Shown: positions 1 to 9,139 of the stretch, in pieces
How positions within the stretch are numbered: position 1 is the first letter of the stretch
How the letters are laid out: the number at the start of each line of letters is the position of its first letter
Assembly (NCBI GenBank): GCA_025765615.1
Contig: JAIVFJ010000158.1
Span: 62,001-126,000 of the forward strand
Direction of reading: 5' to 3'
Length of the DNA: 64,000 bases
From: Zopfochytrium polystomum
Taxonomy: Eukaryota > Chytridiomycota > Chytridiomycetes > Chytridiales > Chytridiaceae
Notes under the pieces: generated by a model
Told to the model about the DNA's origin: nothing
Databases searched by the model: none
Seen by the model: only the letters and a program-made list of their open reading frames with translations
Translations under genes and position numbers: made by a program

Positions 1-1898
1 AGGCATCCCCAGGTGTTTCGTCGTCAGAATCCTCATTGTCATCACCACGAAGGGCATCACCCTGGCCACCCCCAGTCCTGTCCCGATCCTGTCCTGTCCC
101 GTCCAGATCCTGTCCTGTCCTGTCCTGATCCTGTCTAGTCCATGGTATAATTTTTGCAATACCATCCATCCAGCCTTGGTCGCCACAGGGGAAGATCAGA
201 GGGTAGGCCAGTGGCAGGTAGCAGGGGTGTTCAGGAGGAATCTGAACAAATCTGCCATCCAGCGCCCTAACAACAATGCTTCGATGGGCACCTTCCTCCA
301 CTTCTGGGTCTGAAGGCAGGATTGCAGCAATGACGTCGCCAGTTGGAGCATTGTAGGTGGTCTGGTTGACAACTCCCGCCTGAGCAGAGGGTGAGCGAAA
401 TTGGATGCAAAAGCTTTCTGATGGATTGCGACGCAGACACTCTCCAGCTGTCTGATAAAGCCTGGCATATGGGTTGAACTTTGATGGGGAAAGAGCAAAG
501 AAGAAAGAAAGGGAGTCAACATCAGGCCATTGAAGAACCACAAACAGAAGAGAGAGTAACATACCTCCAGCAATTCAGCCTGCAGCCTCTGCACTATTTC
601 TGTAAGTGGGCGCAAGGAGCCAAATCCCCCAGCGACCGTCATTCTGGCGTTGAACTGCTGGGCAGAATCATAAATGTGCATCTGAGAGAACTTGGGCTGG
701 TCCTGGGGGTTGTTGCAAAAGTTGGAGATGCTGTGGTGAAGCTGTCCGCTGATGGTAAAGACTGGAACACCTTGGCCATGGCTTTTGATGTTTGCACCAA
801 CAGATGCAAACGCCATGAGACTGTTGTAGTTGCGTGCATTGGAAAGGAACTCATTGGACAGGCGGTGATTGCCCAGGAGAAGCTCACTGATGAAGGGAGT
901 TGGGCCAGCCAACGGCAACAGGGAGACTTGACCACGACTGCAGCAGAGCGAAAACGTTGGGTTTTTTTTTGATGATCCACTGGTCCGCTCTTGGATGAAC
1001 ATGATTGCATTGCAGAGGGGACAGGCTGTCCGCATCTGGCCGAGGAAGTGGCAGCGACGATCCTTGTCAACATCTTTGCCCCGAATCTGAGGGGGGAAAA
1101 GCGAAAATTGGGATGGGCTGTCAGGAGGAATGGCCAACACAGCAGGCAAAAGAAAATGGAACTCACCTGGTCTGCACGAAATTCCCTTGCCACTGCTATT
1201 CCAAGCTGAGCAATTGTCCATGGGCATCGACGATCACTTCTGCTACGATGGGTTCTTTGGCCACAGGCACGGCAGGGGATGTGGCCAGGACAGTCATCGC
1301 TCTGGTAATCGAGGTGATCCATGCTGCCACAGGTGTCACACGCTGGGCGATAGGGACAGTCGAGAGAATTCAGGGACTCATGGGTTTCCGCGATGTCAGC
1401 AGGTTCGTTGTTGCGCAAGCAAGTGAGGCAAGGTCGAGGGCAAAGGCGGGAGCGCTCGTCAAGGTGGTTCCTGAGGCCACATCGTGGGCATGGCTGGCAG
1501 TTTGGGCAGTGACAGGAGTTTGGGCTTGAGTGAGTGAGGAGTCCACAGGAGGTGCAGCCAGGAAATTGGGGACAGAGATGTGACACCAAACTGGCATGGC
1601 TGAGCTGTCCACACTCAGTGCAGCCAGGGAAGTGAGGGCAAAGAAGGGAATTTCGGCCAGAGTGATTGCGGAGTCCACAAGAGGAGCAGCCTGGAAAGTG
1701 AGCACAGAGAAGCGACTCTGAATTGGCATGGCTAGCCTCTCCACATGCAGCACAGCCTTGAAAAAAAGGACAGTCCAAAGACCGACTGATTAGATGGGAA
1801 TTGCTACTGCAAGACTGGCAGCCTTGATTCGCTCGACATTTCTTGCTGCTTTGTCGTTGATGGTCAGTGCCTCCACATGCTCTGCAGCATTTTCCCAT
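1..1898 (-). CDS. Helitron Rep/helicase N-terminal part with zinc-knuckle array (partial, runs off window)
   Basis: Three exons read on the minus strand: 1898-1167, 1086-565 and 478-1. All junctions are phase 0 with GTGAGT/CTCAG and GTATGT/AAAG signals, and the frame is open to the window edge. Exon 1 starts with ATG and encodes a run of short CxxCG...H...C knuckles spaced about 22 to 26 residues apart. Exon 2 carries the region found ahead of the Rep domain in Helitron helicases (CPLC, FSLCC, a YNSLMAFASVGAN block, then SGQLHHSISNF and FSQMHIYD). Exon 3 has the FNPYARLYQTAGE block and the LPLAYPLIFPCGDQGW block. The Rep and helicase domains would lie beyond position 1. By family knowledge this is the rolling-circle transposon protein. 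Being intact over 1.7 kb, it is better preserved than the related copy at 6141-8800. A non-Helitron cargo origin for the knuckle exon is possible. Confidence 0.8.
57..155. repeat. short GC-rich tandem repeat inside Helitron coding exon
   Basis: Repeats of a CCTGTCC(C/T)GATC-like unit, about 10 to 20 nt, lie in the minus-strand Helitron exon and encode a GQDxDRT-type repeat. The related plus-strand copy near 6236-6262 has only about one unit, so the array has expanded or contracted between copies. Confidence 0.6.
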
Positions 1899-1939
1899 TC
1901 CTGCCTACGTTCAAGAAGGGATTGGTCAATACCATTTCA

Positions 1940-1940
1940 T

Positions 1941-2019
<79 letters not shown>

Positions 2020-2531
2020 AGAGAGAGAGAGAGAGGCAGAGAGAGAGATGGACAAAGTGGGTGTGTGTATGTGTGGGGTTGCAGGTTGGGGAAGGCAAGT
2101 CGCGTGCAAGCACCTGCGTGTGTGTGTGTATCTGTGTGGGGTAGCACGAAGGTGTGTGTGGGGGGAGGTGGGGGGTTATGTGGGGTACGCACCTGTGTGT
2201 TCGTGTTACGTTGCGTAACGCGTGTGGGGTGCGTCGCGGGCGACTCGCTTGTCCTGGCAGCGTCGTCGTCGCCTTGTTGTCGGATGGGTTGGTCCGCTTC
2301 GGATGGGTTGGTCCAAACAACCCCCCACATCCCCCCATCTCTGAAAGCGTGAGATAGACAGACAGACTGGACAGAGAGACAGAGAGACAGACAGAAACAC
2401 AGAGACAGAGACAGAGACAGAGAGACAGCAGGACAGACAGAGGTGGACAGTGCGAGGGAATCAGACTCAGTGACAGACAGACAGACAGAGTGACAGGTAA
2501 GAAAAAAAATTTTTTTTTCTTTGCTCCCCGC

Positions 2532-2586
<55 letters not shown>

Positions 2587-2907
2587 GAGAGCTGCTCTCT
2601 CAAAATTCTTTCCTTTTCCAAAGTTGTTGGTGAGGATAGGGAGACAGACTGTGACTGCTGAAAAATTTTCGCTCCAAAAGAATGTTTTCTGCTTGCAGAG
2701 ACAGACCTCCAAATCGGCGGTAACCGAATGGCGAGTTTTGATTGGGCATCAAAGACAAAAAGTTGAGAGAGCAGGTGGAGAGAGAGAGAGGGAGAGAGAC
2801 AGAGACAGAGCGACAGATAGAGACATAGGGAAGAAACAGATAGACAGAGGGCAAAAAAGTTTTCCCTCCCCGAAAGAGAGAGAGAGAAAGACAAAGAGAG
2901 AAGAGAG

Positions 2908-2942
<35 letters not shown>

Positions 2943-3110
2943 GAGAGGAGCGAGAGAAAGACCGACAGGCAGACAGACGACAGACAGACAGACAAAGAGG
3001 TGAGAAACGTGAGAGAGAGGCAGACAGACAGGCGCTCTGTCAGTCAGTCCGTCGACTCTCTGGTTGACTGCCACTCCCAGAGACAGGGAGTAGACAGACA
3101 GCTCATCGAG
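1940..3110. repeat. GA/AGAC-rich microsatellite block
   Basis: Long (GA)n runs occur at about 1946-2045, 2534-2592 and 2876-2945, with (GACA)n stretches at about 2350-2500 and 2960-3030. Long open frames here encode only Ser-Leu or Arg-Glu repeats and are not genes. Non-repetitive islets include GATGGGTTGGTCC, twice at about 2283-2312, which recurs in inverse orientation near 13805. A 36-bp segment containing GATTGGGCA(T/C)CAAAGACAAA occurs at about 2738 and again at about 3173. Confidence 0.9.
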
Positions 3111-3268
3111 CTCCCTCCTTTTCCGATTTACCCGCCGATTCCGCCGATTTTCCGATTTTTCCGCCGAGTGTTGATTGGGCACCAAAGACAAAAAGTTATA
3201 CCCCCCCCACTTCACTAATTGCAATTAGGAAAACAGTTTAGCCGCAAATGCTTGTCGTCTTTAGTAGA

Positions 3269-3367
3269 TTGATTTCTGTCCATTGGCACCAATACAGAGT
3301 CCCTTCAAATCCATCTGGCTCACAAAGGTGAGGGTAGTGAGAGATGGTACACACCCGGGTGTGTACA
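3269..3367 (+). repeat. dispersed 97-bp module ending in a 20-bp palindrome
   Basis: This segment is almost identical, in the same orientation, to 61898-61995 inside the 1.44-kb transposon near the right end of the window. It ends in a perfect palindrome, GTACACACCCGGGTGTGTAC, at 3347-3366. The other copy has one change in the palindrome centre. Flanks differ on both sides. Function is unknown. Confidence 0.85.
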
Positions 3368-3530
3368 GGTAGATCGTTTCTTATTTGCTTGGGCAGATTC
3401 TCACCGGAACTTGCGGTTAGTCATTTGCCTCTTGAACACCGATCTTCTGCGTCGAAGCTGTGAGTGCAAGCTTCAATCTAGCATTCTAAAAGCTCGTTTT
3501 AAACATTCCTGGATAAACAGTGGAGGGGCC

Positions 3531-3947
3531 ATGGGTGCAACAGCCAGACTAACACATCCAGTGGAGACAGGAGAATTCACACTTAAGGGTCGATGGTTCC
3601 GATATGTGCTGATCGCACCTGATAAGCGTAGAGCGATAAATCAGAGCATCATGGAGAGCGTCAGTCGAGAAATGGCTACATGGCTCCTTCTGAAACTCAT
3701 ATGGTTCAAGATAGCGGATTTCATACTCTACCTCATCGTGGGATTCGGACTATGCCCGATATGGATTCCGATACTGATGGTGGATCTATTCTGCTACGAC
3801 AGGCGATCTATGCCAGTGAGGGTATTCTCCTACTTCATGCTGACAGCCACAAGGACACTAGATCCTGACTCATACCGGGCACTGAGGACACACATAGCAT
3901 GGGCAGAGGGTGTGAGGAACGAGGAGGAGCTAGGCATTGAGACATGA
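3531..3947 (+). CDS. unknown small membrane protein, 138 aa
   Basis: The frame is open from ATG 3531 to TGA 3945-3947. It is also open upstream to about 3411 but without an ATG, so 3531 is the likely start. I do not recognise the family. The middle (about residues 50-80) is strongly hydrophobic, with WLLLKLIWFKIADFILYLIVG and a second stretch ending at a Cys-Tyr-Asp turn, compatible with one long or two short membrane segments. N-terminal and C-terminal parts are polar. The last about 55 bp of the coding region are duplicated just downstream (4078-4138). It lies in an AT-richer island between two Helitron fragments, beside two other small secreted or membrane ORFs, so it may be transposon-captured cargo. 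Whether it is expressed is not known. Confidence 0.45.
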   Translation: MGATARLTHPVETGEFTLKGRWFRYVLIAPDKRRAINQSIMESVSREMATWLLLKLIWFKIADFILYLIVGFGLCPIWIPILMVDLFCYDRRSMPVRVFSYFMLTATRTLDPDSYRALRTHIAWAEGVRNEEELGIET

Positions 3948-4138
3948 GACGGAGGCAGACAGTTGATGTGCAGTTTAAAACTGACAATAGCACTCATCGT
4001 ACAGTGCGCGTAGCTGGTACTTCCTGCAGACATGATCGATGCTACAGTCTGAGTACAGGCACAGGCTATGTGTTCCAACATAGCATCAGCAGAGGGCGTG
4101 ACGAACGAGGACGAGCTAGGCATTGAGGCATAGAGGCA
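3890..4138 (+). repeat. direct duplication of about 55-60 bp (copies 3890-3950 and 4078-4138)
   Basis: Both copies carry a GAACGAGGA(G/C)GAGCTAGGCA core preceded by AGCAGAGGG or GGCAGAGGG and followed by a GAGGCAGA tail. The first copy encodes the C-terminus of the 138-aa ORF. The second lies downstream of its stop. Spacing is about 187 bp. Confidence 0.75.
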
Positions 4139-4278
4139 GATCATTCAAGCCACTTATACAATCACTACGATCTAGCCTCTAAAAGAGGTGCTATTTTGTG
4201 CGTTTAGCCTGAGATCGTGGCCTCAACCATATCGACTGAGCAACCGAGACTATTGCAAGGTGATACGCTGGTATGTAG

Positions 4279-5131
4279 TTGCGAATAACGTACCAATCAA
4301 ATAAAGTCGAATACACGGGAAGCTGTGGTTTTGTGCTTGTAGTGATCTTTTTGCTTCACACAACGGCTGTATTTGCAACTGAAGTTATGGGCGGCTTGAG
4401 AGGAGGGCACCAAGCGACTGTGGTGCAAACCAAATCTCGAGTGGTTGCCCTAGTAATACGAACACATGCTACAAGGTCTGTGCGCACGATCTTACGAACT
4501 TCGAGTAAGTGCAATGGTTCACCGATCTACAAGGTAGTGGCCCAGAGGGAGCGTTTATAGCAGCTGGAGTAAGCGCGATCGGCTCTATAGTTGCGTATTA
4601 TGCAAAGAAGGTAGGAGTTATAAGACGCGATCTCGCAGTTGACAATGGTACGAACGTCTCGTCAGCCGCTCCGTGGAACGATTCCGACAATTCGATAATC
4701 GCTCTGACCGAAACAAAGACGCTAGATAGTAGCCTCCAACCCTTATCTGCAGGTACCCTAAGACAGCAGTATGTATCTCGAACGGCAGTGTCGTAGCAAC
4801 CGTCGAAAAGGCACTCGCTTACAACAACACATACTTCCTCTTCGGCTTCCCTATGGAAGTTGCTACCAATGACGGAGTAAAAATCTCCAGAAGGGACGGA
4901 ACCTTTTGGCTTTGGAATTACTTATGGATGGACCAGCACAATTTCAATACAATCGAGAACAAAGCTGCAAACCAGATAATGACAGACATCAAGTGGAACC
5001 TCTGGAGGAATCTCGCTAACTGTGGTTGCTATAGAGTGGAATATGAGAATGGTGGTAATACTGGCTTCTGGTTGATGGCTGGAATAACCACGACCAACGT
5101 CAAACCCAAGTGCAAATGCAACAACTATTAA
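4279..5131 (+). CDS. unknown secreted, Cys-containing protein with introns (5' end unresolved)
   Basis: An open segment from just after a stop at 4276 begins with a signal-peptide-like stretch (GFVLVVIFLLHTTAVFA). A donor GTAAGT at 4505 joins an acceptor TTATAG ending at 4560 in the correct phase (56-nt intron), leading into AGVSAIGSIVAYYAKKVG. A second shift of frame is explained by an intron of about 119 nt (4648-4766) or by an indel. The last part, about 4767-5131, encodes NGSVVATVEKALAYNNT, an aromatic-rich middle (WLWNYLWMDQ), and a Cys cluster near the end (CGCY and KCKC), stopping at TAA. No ATG precedes the signal-like stretch in frame, so an upstream exon may exist. No family is recognised. 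It could be an effector- or toxin-like secreted protein, but nothing proves this. Confidence 0.45.
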
Positions 5132-5330
5132 TCCTGGTAGGTAAGAGCTGTAAGTGATACGATTGTTTCTGACCATCGTACGTGTTCGACACTAGAGCCT
5201 CTACACTCTATGCTTAGTTTCGTACTTTTAAAAATGGCTAGTTAACAAAACTCTGAAGGAGGGGAAAGAATCCGCTCGAGTGTAAGTTGAAAATAGGCAC
5301 TCGCGAAATCAAGACTCAGCATACATCAAC

Positions 5331-5578
5331 ATGGTTCACTTGCTCCAACGTGCGCTAATATCCGCACTGATATGCTCGGCCGCGGCTGTCGTGATGAGTG
5401 TAGAACTGATATCACTTGAAGACTTACAGAATCAAGTGTTCAAGACTCGATCCCTCCTCCTGATGAAAAACCGTACTTTCTACTTATTACTAGACCCGCG
5501 CTTGCTGCTTTGCCATTCACAATCACAGCCCTAATAGTCCTCTATGAAGTCATCACAAACCGCCAGATAATCGGTTAG
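5331..5578 (+). CDS. unknown small membrane protein, frame shifted
   Basis: ATG 5331 opens a hydrophobic N-terminus (ALISALICSAAAVVMSVEL), signal- or anchor-like. After about residue 23 the more protein-like reading moves to another frame: SSVQDSIPPPDEKPYFLLIT, then a hydrophobic ALPFTITALIVLYEVIT stretch and a stop at 5576-5578. A very short intron (about 32 nt, 5398-5429) would join the frames in phase but is shorter than the others here. A frameshift is equally likely. Not recognised. It lies in the same island as the two preceding ORFs. Confidence 0.35.
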
Positions 5579-6140
5579 CTATTCTAGCGCACTCTATGAC
5601 TCACTGGTTCGAAGACTTCAAGCTTAGAGTTTTCCCTATCAGTCACAAAAATTGTCTCCAGTCTAGTAGCATGAAAATCACAGCCACCATTCCCCGTCTC
5701 CCTGGTCCCCTCTCTATATCTTTTAAAACCAATGCACTCGCCAGCCACATATAGACTGTATACACCACCCACCACCTCAACACCCAAGCCTCCCCCACAC
5801 AACACAACAAGCCCCAACACCACCACCTCCACACCCGTTCTAAAACCACAACCAGCACAATGCAACTCCCAACACAACATGCTACTAGTCTCATTCTAGT
5901 ATCAGTTTCTCATTCTAGTATCTAATAGACAATTTCTTAGAGTGGAGCTTCGCACTTCATACCGCTAGACATAAGCTACAGGAACACAATCTACCGCCTA
6001 GCAGAAACAGTTGTATAGTACTCAACAGCGAGCATACTGTGAGAATTTCTTAATAGTCGAAAGAGTATGGGTGGTTGGTTGTTAGTGGAATGATGTTTGT
6101 TGTACATGCAACATTGTAGTAATAAGATAGTGGTGGAAGA
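5579..6140. other. non-coding, low-complexity spacer
   Basis: No supported gene. It holds a CA/CCA-rich tract at about 5755-5870 and a short direct repeat of TCTCATTCTAGTATC (5889-5903 and 5909-5923). Confidence 0.6.
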
Positions 6141-8800
6141 AGAGAAAAGTCACCCCTGCTACCTGCCACTGGCCTACCCTTTGATCTTTCCCTGCAGTGA
6201 TCAAGGCTGGGTGCACGGCATTGCTAAAATTGGACCACCGACTGGACAGGATCAGGACAGGACTGAGGTGTCGACACTGGGTGGTCAGGGTGGTGCCCAT
6301 GGTGGAGGAGTCTGATGATTGAGCTCCTGGGGATGCCTATGGAGCTGCAGCAGATGATGCAGATCCTGAGGAGGATATTGATGTGGAGGCAGATTCTGAG
6401 AATGGCTTTGATTTAGACAATGCCAGCAGTGACAGTGGGGAGGGGAGGGTGAGGAGGACGACAACTGTTTCCCAGTACTACCACTACCAGCTCATGTTCA
6501 GGCTGGGCTCTCACATACACCTGTACAGGAAGCTATTTCAGCAGCTGATTGTGGATGTCTATGTCAGTGTGGACTCAAACCAACTAAGTTGCATCTGCCA
6601 CAACCAGAAATGGTTGAGGGCTGCAGATTATCATGGATTGCATGATGCCTTCAGGTCAGACGTGACAAACCCTCTTCAGGTGGGGAAGCGGGTGGTTCTC
6701 CCTTCCAGCCTCCCTGGGTCCCCACGCTTCATGCAGCAGCAGTACCAGGATGCAATGAGCATTGCACAAAGTATGGCAAACCAACTCTATTCATCACCTT
6801 CACATGCAACCCAAAGTAGACAGAGATCACAAGCAACCTGCTTCCTGGGCAGAGTGCTGTTGACAGGCCTGACTTGGTGTCGCAAGTGTTCAACCTGAAG
6901 CTGAAGAGTGTGCTGGAGGATTTGAAAACCTGCTTTGGCAAGCAGGTTGCAGTGGTTTGGGTGGTCAAGTTTCAAAAGCGTGGCTTGGCCCATGCCCACA
7001 TTGCCTCCTGGCTGGACCCCAGCGACACACCTGAGACCCAGACAACTATGATAGATTTGTGAGTGCAGAGCTGCCTGGCCCTCAGCTGGATCCAGAGCTG
7101 TACAGGATTGTCACAGGGACCATGATTCACTCTTGCTCTGACCAATGCAAACTTGCTGGTGCCACAAAGTGCACAATGGGGTATCCCAAGCTGTGGGTTG
7201 ATCAGACCCAGGTGTAGCCTGAAGGAGGCATCAAGTACTGGTGCAGGAACGATGGACAGCATTTCACCCTTCCAAGTGGCTTTGAAGTTGACAACCGGTG
7301 GGTGGTTGCATTCAACCAGTATCTGTCCAGAAAGTACCAGGCGTACATCAATGTGGAGATTTGTGCCACCATAAGGGCCATCAAATACCTCATGAAATAC
7401 TTGCACAAGGGCCATGACAGAGCAAGGGTGGCAGTTGGCTCTGGAGAAGCCACTGTTTGCGTGGATGAGATTGACGACTTCCTTGATGCCTGCTACAGGA
7501 GGCTTGCTGGATGGTCTTCCAGTTCCACATGATGCAAGGCCAGATACTGTCAGTCACAAGATTGGCTGTGCATCTCCCTGATCAGCAGTTGGTTTACTTT
7601 GACAAGGATGCTGATCTTGGGGAAGTTGCAGCCCTTCAAAAAGACTCCAAGCTTCTTGCTTTCTTCAGCCTGAACGAGTGCGACCTGATGCAAGGCAGTG
7701 GTTGTACTTTGAAATTCCTGAGCACTATGCATGGATCCAGAGGCATGCCAGGTGGACAAAGCGTAGGAGTCAGCAGGCTGCAGCAACCATTGGAAGGATG
7801 TATGCAGCAGGCCCTCAGGACATTGAGCGGTATTTTCTCCACCTTCTCCTGGCCAATGTCAGAGGCCCTACCTCATTTGAGCACCTCAGGACTGTGGAAG
7901 GGACCACTTTTGGAATGTTTCAGGAAGCCTGTGTGCAACATGGACTGACTGCTGACAATCGTGAGGCAGTTTGGTGCTTGAAGCAGGGTGTGCACATCAA
8001 AACTTTGGAGGCATGTCAGGACGCTTGAGCTGAGAACCAACCAACATGAGGCTTGCCCAGGGAACTGCAAATAAGAATGCTGTCAACTATGCCCGATGGT
8101 TGGGCAACCTTGGCAGGGGAGCCTGCCGCAGTTTGACACTCAAGACGGGGCGCCCAATCATGCCATGGTCCCAGACTATATCAATACCCTCATCTTTCCT
8201 GCAAATAATGGCAGTCTTTGTGTGAGACAACTGTTTGAGGCAGTCTATGATAGCCTTGGTGCAGCGGTTCAGCATTCAGGGGAGGAATTTGCATCATACT
8301 TGGCAGACAGGTGTATTTTGGCTGCAAAGAATGACGTGGTTCATCTGTTCAATGAGTATGCAGTGCAGCAGCTTCCAGGAGATGCCCAAGTGCTGCTTTC
8401 AGCAGACACCCCAGTTGGAGACGATGGAGGTGACGGACTTATCATCAGCACCAAGTTCCTAAACACCCTCAGCCCTCCCAGCCTGCCTCCCCACAGGCTA
8501 ACTGTCAAAGTGGGAATGCCTCTGATCCTGCTTCACAACCTGACAGATGGACTCTGCAATGGGACACACTTCATCCTACGGGAAGTCTGCCCCAATGTGC
8601 TGCTCTGTGAAGTTGTTGTGGGCAGCAGGAAAGGAGAGAAAATCCTTCTTCCCCAAATCTCTGCAGCCCAGTGATTCAGGATTTCCCTTTGAGTTCACCA
8701 GAAAGCAATTTCCAGTTCCTTTGCAATGTCAATCAACAAGTCCCAAGGACAGATTTTGAAAAAGGTTGGACTGGATAAGTGGCAGGATGTGTTTGTGCAT
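6141..8800 (+). pseudogene. Helitron Rep/helicase pseudogene, middle to C-terminal part
   Basis: Homologous to the minus copy at 1-220 where they overlap (LPLAYPLIFPC block at about 6166), then continuing. It carries SQYYHYQLMFR (about 6470), the Rep motif region LFITFTCNPK (about 6787), FQKRGLAHAHI holding the HUH-type HxH (about 6972-7005), and KYLMKYLHKGHDRA with the paired tyrosines (about 7382-7420). After these come the linker RGPTSFEHLRTV (about 7861) and helicase C-terminal blocks LKVGxPLILLxNLTDGLCNGT-like (about 8500-8570) and MSINKSQGQ (about 8726). It is inactive: TGG to TAG just after CNPK, several frameshifts (for example about 6775, 7040, 7210, 7530, 8670), and loss of the helicase Walker A/B segment between about 8028 and 8096. 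The gypsy LTR at 8801 cuts it directly after the VFVH motif. Confidence 0.85.
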
Positions 8801-8827
8801 TGTTATGAATCACCCTCTGGAAACCTC

Positions 8828-8883
8828 TGGAACCTTCTAGAACATTCCTTCATGGAACCTTCTGGAACCTTCTGGAACCTTCT
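8828..8883 (+). promoter_or_regulatory. heat-shock-element (HSF binding) array in LTR
   Basis: Alternating inverted pentamers in register: GAAccTTCtaGAAcaTTC, a short gap, then GAAccTTCtgGAAccTTC and one more GAAccTTC. Three or more nGAAn units in alternation form the canonical HSF site; here there are about ten. It lies about 100 to 155 bp upstream of the TATA box. The same array is in the 3' LTR at about 12738-12793 and in the solo LTRs. Confidence 0.8.
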
Positions 8884-8983
8884 TTGCTTTCCTGGCTTGT
8901 CTTGTTGTCATTGGTATCATGGTATTACTAATTGCTCTTTCTGGAACTTTCTTTGGGTCTTGACAAGGAAGACTCTCAAAAGG

Positions 8984-8990
8984 TATAAAA
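8984..8990 (+). promoter_or_regulatory. TATA box of the LTR promoter
   Basis: TATAAAA followed by a G-rich run. It is conserved in the 3' LTR (about 12894) and in the 63325 LTR. It places the transcript start near 9010-9020. Confidence 0.65.
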
Positions 8991-9101
8991 GGGGGATGGG
9001 GGACCTGTCCCATCCCTCAAGTGAAGTATTGTTTCCAATACAATCATCACTCCTCTCAGTTCCTAGTCTGCCTTGCCCTGTCCTGCCATGTTCCTGACAT
9101 C

Positions 9102-9112
9102 ATAATTCACTT
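9102..9112 (+). promoter_or_regulatory. candidate self-priming primer-binding site
   Basis: ATAATTCACTT, starting 3 nt after the 5' LTR, is the reverse complement of AAGTGAATTAT. That 11-mer lies about 30 bp after the TATA box in the solo LTRs of this family (for example about 63597-63607). In this element the matching site (9019-9029) reads AAGTGAAGTAT, one mismatch. Tf1-group elements prime reverse transcription from the first 11 nt of their own transcript, so this fits that mode. Confidence 0.5.
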
Positions 9113-9139
9113 CACCCTCTCCTACTACTCTCTGCCATC

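Larger units (their letters stand above)
8801..9099 (+). repeat. 5' LTR of the gypsy element
   Basis: Begins TGTTATGAAT and ends CCTGACA (TG...CA). It contains a heat-shock-element array at about 8828-8883, a second TTCtgGAActTTC block at about 8938-8951, TATAAAA at 8984-8990, and the predicted transcript start about 25 to 35 bp further on. Confidence 0.93.

Noticed and set aside
2500..3030. CRISPR-like regular repeats
   Set aside because: The repeats are simple-sequence tracts of irregular length without unique spacers, and the DNA is eukaryotic.
1926..3224. Long minus-strand frame of Ser-Leu repeats (432 codons)
   Set aside because: It is the translation of a (CT)n/(GA)n microsatellite in one of several equally open frames, with no protein features.
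5584..5894. Minus-strand Gly/Val-rich frames
   Set aside because: Translation of a CA/CCA-rich low-complexity tract without a conserved feature.
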